Shown: positions 1 to 11,691 of the stretch, piece after piece
How the letters are laid out: each line of letters starts with the position of its first letter
Numbering within the stretch: the stretch's first letter is position 1
Assembly (NCBI RefSeq): GCF_035222375.1
Contig: NC_085891.1
Span: 1,426,001 to 1,490,000 of the forward strand
DNA length: 64,000 bases
Reading direction: 5' to 3'
Source: Podospora pseudocomata
Lineage: Eukaryota > Ascomycota > Sordariomycetes > Sordariales > Podosporaceae
Notes under the pieces: model-generated
Seen by the model: only the letters and a program-made list of their open reading frames with translations
Databases searched by the model: none
What the model was told of the DNA's origin: nothing
Position numbers and translations under genes: made by a program

Positions 1-954
1 TTTCGACTCCAAGACCGAGGCTAGCCCGGCTGTGCTCTCCTGTCTCGGTCCTAGAAAGCTGGAGTTGAAGCCGTAGCTTGAGAATGTCTGTCGACTCGGG
101 CCCTCGATACTTTAAGCAGGTAGTGAATTACCACAATACCCAGAATAAACACTCCTTTATATGTCAAACAGATGGACAAACAATGCAATCGAAAGCTCAT
201 AGGAACCCCTAGATCAAATAAAAACCACCGTAGAACAACTCAAAGCATACAACAAAGCTAGCCTAAAAGTGTGTTGATGACAAAGAGTGCTTGCACACCG
301 CCTAAAAGGTCCAACAAGGGTCCTTCCAGAAAGACACCAGGATGTGTATCTAGACTTTACACATAGGTATTACAATACAATAGCTGCAGTAAGAAAGTCG
401 CAAGCAAAAAATAAATACATAAAAGAAAGAAAAAAAGGCCGTAGAGGTAAAAACTCACCGGCCACCTCTATGGAGCTGGCCGGTTACGAAAACCTCGGTG
501 GTTTTACTTCGGATCGAAGTCGGGGGCTATTGGTTGCAAGCCCCCGGCGGGGGGGTTAACAGCAGCTCTTCCACCTTGACCATTTGCCCTGACCACAAGT
601 GTGGTGCCCTGATCAAGATGTTCGAGCTGCTGTTGGAAGATGGGTTGTGGACCTAATATATAAACCAGTGGGTACTCCTTCCATTCGGGAGTGTTGTCGT
701 GAGCTGCTCCTTCCTTGTGAGGCCTCGGCTTGGGAATGAGGCAGTTGCTTGGGTCACGAGGTAAACAAAGGCGAGTAGGCAAGAGCTATGAGCTTCTCAG
801 TCAAGGGCATGGGCTTGGTGAGATGAAAGTCAGGTTGGTAGATAAAAAGCCAAATATAACAGAGCTAAATAAACAAAGTTGCTTGTTATGACAGTCAGTA
901 CAACACCCAACATACACAAACATAACAACCTCTCCCATGTTGCAAACAGAGGAC
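1..954. other. gene-free left edge, hairpin-rich
   Basis: No reading frame here resembles a protein family. The stretch from about 100 to 450 is A-rich. Both of its ends carry inverted repeats: a long imperfect hairpin at 5-66 and four short perfect hairpins at 457-546. It lies beyond the stop codon of palB, so its right part may include the palB 3' untranslated region. It could be the edge of a repeat that continues outside the window, but nothing in it identifies a family. Confidence 0.5.
457..546. repeat. array of four perfect hairpins
   Basis: Four inverted repeats follow each other with almost no spacing. ACCGGCCA (457-464) pairs with 477-484. AAAACC (489-494) pairs with 500-505. ACTTCG (506-511) pairs with 515-520 around a 3-base loop. 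CGGGGGCT (521-528) pairs with 539-546. Stems are 6-8 bp without mismatches. The function is unknown; the array may fold in either transcript direction. Confidence 0.6.
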
Positions 955-3843
955 TCAATCCTCATCAACACATTCCCACCCTCCCTCCAACACCACCCCC
1001 CCATCACTCCAAACCTCAACCTGCACCCCCCCTTTCCCTCCTCCCCTCGACACCCCCCCAATCTGCTCCAACACAACCCATAACCCCCCCATCCTCCTCA
1101 CCACCTCAGGATCAACATCCACCTCCCCCTCATCCAACCCTAAAACCCCCCACTCCTGAGTAAACCCCCCCCCTTTACTCTGTCCAACCACCCTCCTCCC
1201 CACCCCCGTCCCCAACTCCAGCTTCATCCTCAGTCCTCCCCCTCCATTCCCCGCTTCCCCCCCCGCAACCGCCGCCCTCGCAACAACACTCAACCTGGTC
1301 AACCTCCCAATCCCCACCCGTCCCCTCAACCTCTCCTCCCCATTCTTAAAAACCGCCACTTCCGGGAACACCGACCTCAGCTTCCCCGCCTGCGACGACA
1401 TCACCTGCCCCACCACCACCCCTTCCACCTCCGTCGCCACCCTCAGCACAAATTTTCCTAGCTGGCCCGGTTCAAAAGTAGACAAGATGACCGTGTACGT
1501 CCCCGCCGCCAGAGGCTGCGACCCGTGAGTCTGGCAAAACGTCGCGCCTCGCTGGTATTCCGGTGATGACACCAGGATATCTCTGCCAGAGATGCTGGTT
1601 ATATTTTTCGACGAGTAGATCAGCGCGATGTGAATTGGCAAGTCTTTCACATCTGTCGAGAGTAAAAAAGATAGAGGGGTGGTTTGGGGAAGCGTGATGG
1701 AATACTGCGGGTTGATGAAATAGGACGGGTGAGCCGCCGAGCCGCCTGAATTCCGCCGGTTCCAGGCGCCGGTGATGGTTTCGCTGTGGCTGAGCGGTTC
1801 AGGGGCTTGACGGATAGTCAAGGGCGAGTTGGAGAAGAAGGATAGGGTGAAGTTGTATGTTGGCAGCGGAAGCTCACCCTGGGCCACGACGAGGGTTTGG
1901 GGGTTGTTGGGAGTGGGATCGTAACGCAGCAATGTGTTGGGGCTATCAACGTACGGCCCCTGGTAGAGGCACCGGTGGTTTTCTGGCAGTGGGAGCCGGG
2001 TACCGGGTGGGGAGGCGGCAAATATTGAGAGGGACATGAACCCGAGCTGCTTGGAGACATGAGCCAGGGAAGCGTTGTGGCGGTCTCGCTCGGCTTTTCG
2101 TTCTCGCAGGATTTCAAGCTCGCCATCTTGCCAGTGACGGCTCAGGAGGACCCATATGGGGCTGTTGGAAGAGGATACCACGCTGTATTGCGGGTTCTTG
2201 GTGAAGACCAGCTCTTCTGTTGCGTCCGGCATGTCCCATTTGAAGTGGTGGTCTTGGCGGAACTGGAAGAGGTTTGGGTTCCAGTTGACGTAGAGAGAGT
2301 CAAAGTGCTGCAGAGCATCCTCAAAGGCCATCCAGAACTGGTTTGTTGCGTGCTCAGGTCTTGATCCCACGGTGTGCGTCTTGAGGGTTGCTGAAGACCC
2401 TACGCCTGTCCACACCAGGCTGTCGACCCAAGGGTTCTTGATCAGCAATGAACGACTGTTACCATCGCTTCGTACGTCAAGAACTGCATAGTCATGTTCC
2501 CTGACCAAACCCAGGGCCTCTTCTTCTTCTGGTGGGATATTCCCCGTCCCCAACGTCAAGATGGCGTTTCCATCATCGTATCCTTTCTTAATTCTGTCCC
2601 AGGTTTGGTCGAGCTCGATGTCATCACTTTGAACAGTTAGCATGACCACGCACTAATTAGCTGAGAAGTCATCTCACCTCTTCAGGAAGATCTGTTCTGG
2701 TATCCAACCAGTCAAGACATGCAAGTCTGTGCCGGAGTTGCTTCCGGGAAAGTCGTAGCCCCCGCGTATTTTCAGGTATGCCTTCTCAACCAAGGCAGGC
2801 CATAATAGTTTAGGATTGCGCCGATCCACCACGTACAACGTCCGGTCCGTTGACGTAGCCGGGAGGCGGTCATCAACAGCAACGGAACGCCAGCATCCAT
2901 TAAAGTTGAGACGAAAGAGATATGGGCCATTCTTAACAACCTTGGGACGCTTATGCTCATAGTCGAACGGATACATGAGCGAAGAAAGCAACTACCAACA
3001 AGCATCAGTACGCATGAATAATAATTACAAGAACGGTCGGATCCTCTTACAGAACCCTTCTCCGAGGTGAAGTGGGGAGTGGCAGCACACAAGCTGGCTA
3101 CGACGGAACAATCCGTCGCCAAATCCTGGGCCAGGTCGATTGGGTTCTCAGCAGTCATCATCCATTCCAGATTGTCGTCGTCGACCCCGGGCACCAGTTC
3201 CAAAGGCCGTTTCCAACCAGAGAAGATGGCCCGCTGCTCGGGAGAGAGAGAAAAAGGCGTGGAATCACTTTCGATTGGACAAGGACGAGTTAGCAACACC
3301 TTCCATGGTCAGGTGTCAAGAGCAGCACGGCGCATGGTGCACCCACATATAGGGGTCGGGACTCTGGTTGAGGGATGTCCCTGAGAACACCTTGGATTCG
3401 GTGTCTGCCGTCCAAGGCGGAAAGATGAGGCCATGGAGCTTCGAAGACCTTAATAGAATAGTCCTTTCAGACGTGGAAAGGACGCGGGTGGATATGAGCT
3501 CAGGAGGTCGAGAGCTGAGGCCCGCTTGCTTCTGATTTGCCTTGATGGTCTCGCCAAGCTCAAGCAGATATGAGATCTTGTTACGAAGTTTAGCAGCGTC
3601 TACCCCTGGAGCCCCATCCTGGATGGCCTTCATGTAGAAGTCGGCAGCAGAGATGGCATGCTTCAAAGCATCCTTCCGCTTCCCGTCCATTAGAAGCGCT
3701 TCATATTGCTATTTAGGGAATCAGCCACGTTCTTGGTGAGCATGATGACAGGCAGTGTGTAGGAAGAGGGTCCGTCTCACCAGCCCTTTCGCCTCATTCT
3801 GTCTATTTAGTGGACTGCTTCTGGAGTTCCAGTTCGCTGACAT
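955..3843 (-). CDS. palB: PalB/Rim13 calpain-like cysteine protease
   Basis: This is the calpain-like protease of the ambient-pH (PacC/Rim101) pathway, thought to cleave the PacC-family zinc-finger factor at ESCRT-decorated membranes. Exons read from splice signals are 3781-3843, 3347-3708, 3051-3267, 2678-2991 and 955-2626, giving 875 residues, within the usual family range. Residues 1-90 form an MIT-type helical region. The catalytic Cys is near residue 195 in ATDCSVVAS. The His is near 363 in REHDYAVLDVR and the Asn near 383 in IKNPW. The rest matches the paired beta-sandwich C-terminal region, and the last 100 residues are Gly/Val-rich. The first exon (21 codons) was chosen because it restores a helix continuing into the MIT domain. 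The last intron is 51 bp. The gene is divergent from the carrier gene, with 1.2 kb between start codons. The family call is firm; exon 1 is slightly less sure. Confidence 0.88.
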
Positions 3844-5085
3844 TGCTACTTGGTCGTCAGAGTGAAGTCGTGTAACCAGTCAGTCGGGCAAGGAGTTTGA
3901 CGACAAAGGGTGCGTATATGAGTGAATGTCGAGTCCTAGTTGAGTAGCGATCGCCAAGGCTCAATCGTATGTTCTATGGCCGCCCAATCACCACTGACAG
4001 ATGCCGTCTGCGAGATCTGCGAGCAATTCGACGCGCTGCTACTCACTGCCGATAATCGAGCACCAGTGGGGTATGATACCGAGTGTCTGTTCTGGGGTAA
4101 GTACCTCTACGACCAGTTACTAGCCACGCGGGGGTGGCTGGGTTATCCATCATGGACGTCTGAGGCTGAGCAGTGAGACTCCAAATGCAGCAGTTCTCTC
4201 TCAAGCCATTACCCTCATATAAACCGCGGCTGCCCAACCCGTCTTCCGTGAAACATCTCATCAGCAGTCCCCCATCTCGAATCGCGAAACAAGCATCTCG
4301 TCTTTTTGATCCGTCGCCAAGCTGCACTGGACGAACTAGGGTCTCCCAGTCGGCTGGTTCCGAGGCCGGTGCGGGGCGCCACACGATCTTATCAAAGCGA
4401 TTCATCTACAATGTGATCCATGAGTCGGGGCCCGGGGGGTGGTGGAATTCATGTGTTTTGAGAAGCCAAGTCCCAATCAACAATGGCATTCATCAGCCTG
4501 CCAGCGACAAGTCGATGGGATAAAGAACAGAAGGAATGCGGGGCTGAGGTGCGTCTTCCAGGCACTCGTATCGTTTGCCGCATTCAATTGGCGTTGCCCC
4601 GAGCACACAATCGCCAACCGAGGTTATCCGGTTCGGTAATCGACATCACGGGCTAAAAAGACACTGGGTCCCCCGCGGCCGGTGGACCGCACTTGCCGGA
4701 TGCACCTCGGTGGCCTACAGCGTAAATACCATGGCCAGGCCCCCTATAACCTATTAGAGGTGTCCCTGTCGTCACTTTTTTGTCGTCGTCGTCATCTTCA
4801 CCATTGCCATTGCATTGCGTGCGTGTTGTATATCTGGTTTTGCTATTCATTCAATCTTGCTGGCGGACGTCCCCAACATTCGAATTACTTGCCGAGCCCA
4901 TCTGCCGTCATCGCGATTTGCAGATAGCCAACCACCTGGAAATCATCCACCGGCCGATATCGATATACACCTTTTTGTGACGTATCCACTTATCGCGAAC
5001 GACAGCGCAACCACCGGAGGAGTTGCATTCAGGTTGTAAGGAGAGCCCTCTTTTGAGGCGCAAGGAGTAAACAAGACATCACACA
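3844..5085. other. divergent intergenic region palB / carrier
   Basis: The region between the palB and carrier start codons should hold both promoters and 5' leaders. A short GTC/GTCGTC-rich patch lies near 4780-4795. No conserved reading frame was seen. Confidence 0.5.
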
Positions 5086-6290
5086 ATGGGTGCTCAGTCA
5101 AAGCCCGCCCCAATTGGGCCCTGGGGTCTTGCGACAGCAGGCGCTGCCGGTGCTGTGTTTGCCAACACGCTGGTGTATCCTCTCGATCTGTATGTTTGAT
5201 ATGCAGCCTGATCGGCCAAGGGGTTCTGGGAAATCCATTTGCTAATCTACCATCCATGCTGTAGCGTCAAGACCAAACTCCAGGTGCAAGTAAAGGCCAA
5301 CTCCGAGAAGGGCGAGGGCGCCTCCGATGAGCCGCACTACAAGTCATCATGGGACGCTATCTCCAGGATTGCTTCCGCTGAAGGAATTCAGGGTCTCTAT
5401 GCCGGTATGGCTGGATCGCTGCTTGGTGTTGCTTCTACCAACTTTGCCTACTTCTACTGGCATTCGACTGTTCGCACTCTGTACCTCAAGCACAGCAAGC
5501 ACACGGGGCCCACCTCGACCATCACCGAACTCTCCATTGGTGCTGTTGCAGGCGCGCTTGCTCAACTCTTCACCATCCCAGTCGCAGTCATCACCACTCG
5601 GCAACAGACGCAAAACAAGGAGGACAGAAAGGGTTTCTTCGACACTGCGAAGGAGGTTATTGAGGGCGAGGATGGCGTCTGTGGGTTGTGGAGAGGTTTA
5701 AAGGCGAGTTTGGTGCTGGTCGTCAACCCGTCCATCACATATGGTGCCTATGAAAGGTTAAAGGAGACTCTGTTTGCCGGCAAGAAGAACCTTTCTCCCA
5801 TGGAGGCATTTGGTAAGTTCGAGAATATGACCCCTTTTGATATTGGATATTTCTAATCTCACTACCCCAGCCCTCGGTGCCATGTCCAAGGCTCTCGCCA
5901 CTATTGTTACTCAGCCCCTTATCGTTGCCAAGGTCGGCTTGCAGTCTAAGCCGCCAGCGATTCGTCAGGGCAAGCCATTCAAGAGCTTCGTCGAGGTGAT
6001 GCAGTTCATCATCCAGAACGAAGGAGCTCTGGGTCTCTTCAAGGGCATCGGACCCCAGATTCTCAAGGGCCTGCTGGTTCAGGGCATCTTGATGATGACC
6101 AAGGAACGGTGCGTTCGCCCTCCATTACCAGACATGCTGCATGCTTTGAGACTGACCTTATTCTCACAGTGTCGAGCTTCTTTTCATTCTTTTCCTCCGT
6201 TACATTCAGCTTGTGCGTTCCAAGCAGCTCAGAAGGTCTGCTGACCTGGCTGCGGCAGCCAAGCTTGTTTCACCTGTGACTGTGAAATAA
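5086..6290 (+). CDS. ANT1: peroxisomal adenine nucleotide carrier (Pmp47/Ant1-like)
   Basis: This mitochondrial carrier family (SLC25) protein most resembles the peroxisomal Pmp47/Ant1 branch, which imports ATP for fatty-acid activation. Exons are 5086-5189, 5265-5812, 5871-6108 and 6170-6290, giving 336 residues. Three carrier repeats are visible. The first ends its odd helix with PLDLVKTK, the second has the degenerate PVAVITTR, and the third has QPLIVAKV. The degenerate second signature and the opening GPWGLATAGAAGAV are typical of the peroxisomal branch. No N-terminal presequence is seen. The ATG at 5086 gives a start directly before the first helix and is preceded by CACACA. Divergent from palB and co-directional with L29. 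The carrier family is certain; the peroxisomal assignment is inferred from motif pattern. Confidence 0.85.
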
Positions 6291-6749
6291 ACAAAGTTCA
6301 AGCCGATCGCGGCGCAAATTACAGAAGAATACCCATATCGCCAACATGGCGAGGCCTGAGATGTTATGAGCGGGGGCGCTTGAATAGAGGACGAAGGAGA
6401 GGGACATTTTGTAAATAAGAACGCCATATAGATAGGTCATATCTGAGAATAATGATTGCAATGTGTTATGTTAAGCTCAAGCCTCATACATGAAAGTGAA
6501 GTATCAGTTGAACTGGGCAGTTGCAATGAGATGAGCTCATGCCTTTGGCGGTTGGCGGGAGCTGTCCGGGCCCGCCAAGAAAGCTACGCACGGGGCAGCC
6601 ACACACTCCAGCCCCGCATGAGCCACACCCACCAGATTAGGGCAATCCAAATTTCTCCCACTTTTTGTGTGCAGAGCTACGCACCTACCTTGCACCCCGA
6701 CTTCCCAGACCTTAGCAACCGTCCACCATCTGAGTCGACATCTTTCACA
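6291..6749. other. intergenic region, L29 promoter
   Basis: A 459-bp stretch between the carrier stop and the L29 start holds the carrier 3' end and the L29 promoter. No other feature was identified. Confidence 0.45.
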
Positions 6750-7147
6750 ATGGCCAGTACGTAACTTCTCGAAATGCTGCCGGTCCTCAGAGACAGAAAT
6801 ACTGACTGAATCGATTCCAGAGTCCAAGAACTCGTCTCAGCACAACCAGTCGCGCAAGGCGCACCGGAACGGGTACGACGAATCGAACGCCGACCGAGCA
6901 AAGCAGAACGAACGGAGGGCTAACTCGAGATAATACTGCAGTATCAAGAAGCCCAAGACTTCCAGATACCCCTCCCTCAAGGGTACCGACCCCAAGTTCC
7001 GGAGAAACCACAGACATGCTCTCCACGGCACCGCCAAGGCTCTTGTACGCACTCCGAGCACACACCGACGACCTCCTCATCGAGAAACACGACCGCTAAC
7101 GATTTCTACAGAAGGAGTTCAAGGAGGGCAAGCGGGAGACTGCTTAA
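6750..7147 (+). CDS. rpl29: 60S ribosomal protein L29
   Basis: This small basic protein of the large ribosomal subunit is 65 residues long. Exons are 6750-6756, 6821-6872, 6942-7044 and 7112-7147; the first holds just seven bases (Met, Ala and one base of Lys). The product starts MAKSKNSSQHNQSRKAHRNG and continues with IKKPKTSRYPSLKGTDPKF, the invariant eL29 core. Length agrees with fungal L29. Three introns in a 198-bp coding sequence are dense but normal for ribosomal protein genes of filamentous fungi. All three introns start with GTACG. The codons are mostly C-ending, as expected for strong expression. Confidence 0.95.
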
Positions 7148-9744
7148 TTTCCCTATTTCAGCGCGCACGGTTAGGGACGACCATCTTCGGGCATGATCAT
7201 TACGAAGGAATTCTGCGGTTACTTGATTCGCACCGCTATTGGGCCGGCTTTTCGAGGTGTTATCTAGGGCGTCATTTTATCTACCAACGGAATGCATTGG
7301 CCTCTGGAAGAGGCGGACCTGCCGGGGCGCATCCCTCCATCAATGCTGCTCTCCTCTTGGCTATTAGTGGTGACGGGAGATCATCATGAACGAGCATGTG
7401 TTCTCGGGCAAGACATCCCAATGACGAAACGACCGAACCGGCCACCATCACCCATTCATCCCCCTTCCCCTTCCCGATATCTTGGGCTTCACAACCTCGA
7501 GATATCAAAACGGCATTAGTGTGTACAGCTCTGAGTCTACTACCCGTACTCTTTTAGCTGAAGGATAATTCTTCGTGCCAAGATCAAATCCCATGCCTGG
7601 CTATTACCAAACACCTCTGTCTGCCACATAGACTCAAGGTGCATGAAAGCCAGTCAACATTTCTTCCCGACATGATCCCTTTGCTTATGTCCAGATGACG
7701 ATCTCACTTCCACTATTTGGAAGCTTTGCACTACTCCTGTGGTGAGGGGCAACTACTTTCTTGGTCTGCGGAACGGTGTGCCACTAGCTATTTCAACGCT
7801 TATATGCTCTTCTCCAGAGTGCTCTTCTCCAGAATGCTCTTCTCCAGAATGCTCTTCTCCAGAATGCTCTTCTCCAGAATGCTCTTCTCCAGAATGCTCT
7901 TCTCCAGAGTGCTCTCAGTGGCAGATACGAGATGCTGATCGCAAACTGAGCCGCTTTACTGCATAGTCCGTTTGTTTGACATTCTGATTTGGAGTGGCCG
8001 AGTATGACGATGTCAGACTGATCCTTTTGCCACCAGGTTCCTAACACCAGATACACTAGCAACAATAAATAAACAGCATGTTTTCTAAGACTGGCTCATG
8101 ATGACCTTGACATGTCTTGTGACCTCTCAACACATCTGATCAGTAGAACATTGGAACAAGAGTGGCCTGTCGTCCCATGTGGAATGTGTCACCCCTGGCG
8201 GCTGCGGAAGCCGACAGCCGTGGGTGAGGTGCAGAGAGGCGAACGGCACGGTGCTGTTAGGGGGCGGGGTTTAGGTAGCGGGTTCCACTGCAACCCCTTT
8301 TTGTGTCCCAAGGCTGAAGCTCAACGAGGAGTCCATGCGCTGAGGGGCTTGGGGTTGCTCTGGTGGATGGATGCACAGCGCAATGTCAGTTGATTTCTAG
8401 GTAATGTAGTGGATGGTGGAGATGATGCGGAAGACTCCTAGATATCCACCCCCAGCAGATTATCAACAGTACGAATGGGGTGTCCCCAAACAACCCAAGA
8501 ATCCCCCAAGAAAAAGACATGTTTTACCAGTGACAGGGCGCTCCATTGTTGGTGGGTTAGTGGATTTGGAAGAACTGGAGAAGCAGTCGGTAACGCCGGG
8601 GCTGGGTGGAGGTCAGGGACGTTTCAAGAATCAACGGCCAGCTTTTATTAGTTAGCGAGGCTCAGCGCGCTAACGGCTGACTTTCTCACACTTTATAGCC
8701 AGCTCTTGGCTCTCCCTTCCCTTTCCACCACCTCTTCTGAGTCCTGATCAGGTTCTCTTCCTGCCTGTCGTGTCGTCGTCCCTTCACCTTGCGGAACCAC
8801 CTTTCTCGCTGCTGGGCCAGGTTCCTCTTTTTTGGTCGGGTTGTTATTTTATTAATGGGTACGTAAGACTTCTCCAGCTCTTTGCGACATTGCATGGCAT
8901 TGTTCTCGGGGTGCTCTGGCTGCTATTGTTCCTGTTGCTCAGGGGGCCACCAGCCTCAACGGAGAATGGACTGGACGAGATGGCAACAAACCACCCCCCT
9001 TCCGCTTTGTCGTCGGGTCTATTTTCTCCTGATAGCTGGAGTCTGGTGTTCATCCCGCGCTCCTGCCTTTGAAGCTGCACACCGCTTGCCATGTAATACG
9101 GCCGTTGGTTGCTTCTTGCCTTGGCCTCTCCGCTCTTTCTTCGAGGGCTGTGTTCGAGTATTTATCGAGGGTCTGAAGAGGCCCGGTGACACTGGTTTCC
9201 TTTCAACAACCAAACAAACGGCATCCAGTATCATTATCGATTACTGACATGGTCTCTACAGCTCGCGCAGTCTAACACCGCTTCTTTCGCGATATTTCGA
9301 TCCTCCTTTGAGGCCAGCGGGTTACTGCAGGAGAGCTTTCGAAAGTCTTTTCGCGCCTTTTCCAAAATCGCCCTCTTTCGCTCCCGACTTCGAAAGTCGC
9401 TCGAACGCCGAGTCTAATAGCCACACAACCTAATCACGCCGAACGCATCTTTATCTGCCCTTGGTACGTCTGACGTGGTCAAAAAAAACCTACAGCATAA
9501 AGCAAACTCCATCGAGAAAATCACGAAACAATTCTTGGCTGCCCGTGCCCACTCCCACGGGCCACTGATCTACAAGGACCCTGCTAATACATCAGCAGCC
9601 GCGAGCTCTGTTTCATCCTGGCAACTGGCACCGAGCAGTCTTTGGAGAAGTTGCTCTGATTCTTCCACTCTCTTGACTTGGGACCATAGTCTTCTCCAAC
9701 ATATTTAAGCCGCCAACACTTGCATACCGGTAGCTTCCGCGAGC
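7148..9744. other. gene-free region before vts1
   Basis: This 2.6-kb stretch carries a 15-bp minisatellite at 7806-7915 and no supported gene. The last 500 bp are pyrimidine-rich with TTTCGCG-type elements near 9280-9360 and look like a long 5' leader or promoter of vts1. Short upstream ATGs, for example at 9249, would form uORFs if they are transcribed. Confidence 0.5.
7806..7915. repeat. 15-bp minisatellite, seven full units
   Basis: Seven head-to-tail copies of GCTCTTCTCCAGAAT occupy 7806-7910, followed by a partial copy. The first and last full units end in AGAGT; the five inner ones are identical and end in AGAAT. Because 15 is a multiple of three, every frame stays open as a five-residue repeat, but no gene call is supported. 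Confidence 0.95.
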
Positions 9745-11691
9745 ATGCTCAATATGTCCAACATTATGAGCAACCGCAACAGCACGCCCGAGGCGTCCAA
9801 CGTCTCATCGCTGCGCCCCCCTTCTTCGAGGGCCGTTGGCGCGAACCCCCACCCTCTTCGTGCCTCTGCCGATATCTCTACTCTGAGCAACCAGGCCGCC
9901 GCCGCCCGCATCCGCCCCTCGTCGGACTTTTATGGTCAGGTTCAGGGCGGACAGGGCCAAGGTGCTGCTGAGTTGGATCCCCAGGATAAGCTCACCCAGC
10001 AATGGATTGCCGATATCGACCAGTATGAGAACACTCTCGAGGAGATGGCTGCTGCCACCTTGGACCAGGACTTCAAGGATGAGCTCAGCGCCATTGAACA
10101 GTGGTTCCAGGTCCTGAGCGAGGCTGAGCGTACTGCGGCTCTCTACGCCCTCCTTCAGCAAACCACCCAGGTTCAAATTCGCTTCTTTATCCAGGTCTTG
10201 CAGCAGATGGGAAAGAACCACCCCATGTCGGGCGTTCTTTCCCCCGCCAACTTTGACAAAGGTGAGTTTGATTGCGGAATAGGGGAATGTGTGACCTGAA
10301 CTGTGCCTGATAAATACTCTGGTTCCAGATCCCATGTCCAACCGCCTGAGCGATGCTATGAGCAAGCTCAATGTAGACTCGGCTCGCAACTCGATGTCCC
10401 GCGCGAGCCCCGCTGCGAAGCGTCAGTCTGGTCTCGACCCCAGCACGATCAATGCCATGTTTCCCGATGCCGCCGCCGCCATTGCGACTGAGAAGGCCAA
10501 GTTCACCCAGCAGACGGGCCAGCCCCCCTCCACCCGCAACAGCCTTGTGGACAACCGCAATTCGCTTGCGGCCCCCACCATCTCGGCCCCCGCCGAGGAC
10601 CCCAACGGACAGAATCCTGCTTCTCCTTGGGGTCCCAACGATGCGAACCGGCCCAAATCGTCTTCTGCTGGGCAGCCGCCGATGGGCCAGTTCGTTCAGC
10701 CCCCTCCCTCGAGCGGTGCTCTTCGTTCACCTCGCCCCAATATCACTGGAAACACCAACATTCAGTCTACGACCTTGACGACCGGTGACAAGGGTGTTGG
10801 TGATTTGCCCCTGCTTTCTCCTTATACCGCCAGCGGCAACTGGGCGTCCATGGTCAACACTCCGATGGTGCCCACCTTCAACCAGGGCGGTAACAACGCC
10901 GATATGGTGGCCAACGCCACGGCCATGAAGCTGGCTGCGCTTTCTACCGTGAACAACCGGTTCGCGCTGGATGATGTGCGCAAGTATCGTCGTGCCCGAT
11001 CCAATGAGCCGGATCCGGGCCAGAACCCGCTTTCTCCTGGTCTTCCCAGCATCCCCGGTGCCATCATGGTCAGCCAGCATGGCGGTGGCATGGCTTTGGG
11101 CCGGGATGGTATGTTGAACCTTCAGCAGCCGCAACAGGGCATGGGCTTTGTCAACCACCGGTCTCGTCCCAACTCGCCTGGCGTTCCCCTGCAGAACTCG
11201 TATGTTCCGGCCATGGCATTTGCCTCGCCGCAGAACAATGGATTCTTGAGCGCCTATGATGGGTCGGCTGGGCTTATGAACAATGGACTGGCTCCAAACT
11301 TCCCACCCCACATTCAGGTCGGATTTGAGGGCGGCGGTTACCACTCTGATCACTCTGATATGGTCCGCGGCCGCTCTCCGCGTGGTCGGAGAGGCACCTC
11401 GAAGCCCCCTGAGGACCCCACCGACCCCACTCTTTTGCAGGACATCCCGAGCTGGCTACGGAGCCTTCGTCTGCACAAGTACACGGATAACCTCAAGGAC
11501 ATGAAATGGACAGACCTTATTGAATTGGATGACAAGCAACTGGAGGAGCGCGGCGTCAATGCACTGGGTGCTAGACGCAAGATGCTCAAGGTCTTTGAGC
11601 AGGTCAAGGGTAAGTGATTTTTATACTGACTACAAGATCAATGCTAACTGGTTCTGCAGAGGCCAAAAACGAGGGCAAGTTGTCGAGCTAG
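9745..11691 (+). CDS. vts1: Vts1-like SAM-domain RNA-binding protein
   Basis: Smaug/Vts1-type post-transcriptional regulator that binds stem-loop Smaug recognition elements and recruits Ccr4-Not to degrade mRNA in the cytoplasm. Exons are 9745-10261, 10329-11609 and 11660-11691, giving 609 residues. Residues 70-170 hold a conserved helical segment ([20 protein letters not shown]). The middle is low-complexity and rich in Pro, Asn, Gln and Ser. The SAM domain occupies about residues 538-600, including [20 protein letters not shown] and [12 protein letters not shown]. The last exon codes only the ten C-terminal residues after the SAM domain. The first in-frame ATG was taken; a second Met follows three codons later. 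Confidence 0.9.

Noticed and set aside
1-560. Possible transposon or solo terminal repeat
   Set aside because: Inverted repeats and A-richness are present, but no target-site duplication, conserved protein motif or second copy can be seen, so no family is claimed.
3953-4321. Two GCCAAG (PacC consensus) hexamers upstream of palB
   Set aside because: Attractive because PalB acts on PacC, but GCCARG is expected about once per kilobase counting both strands, so two in 1.2 kb is not evidence.
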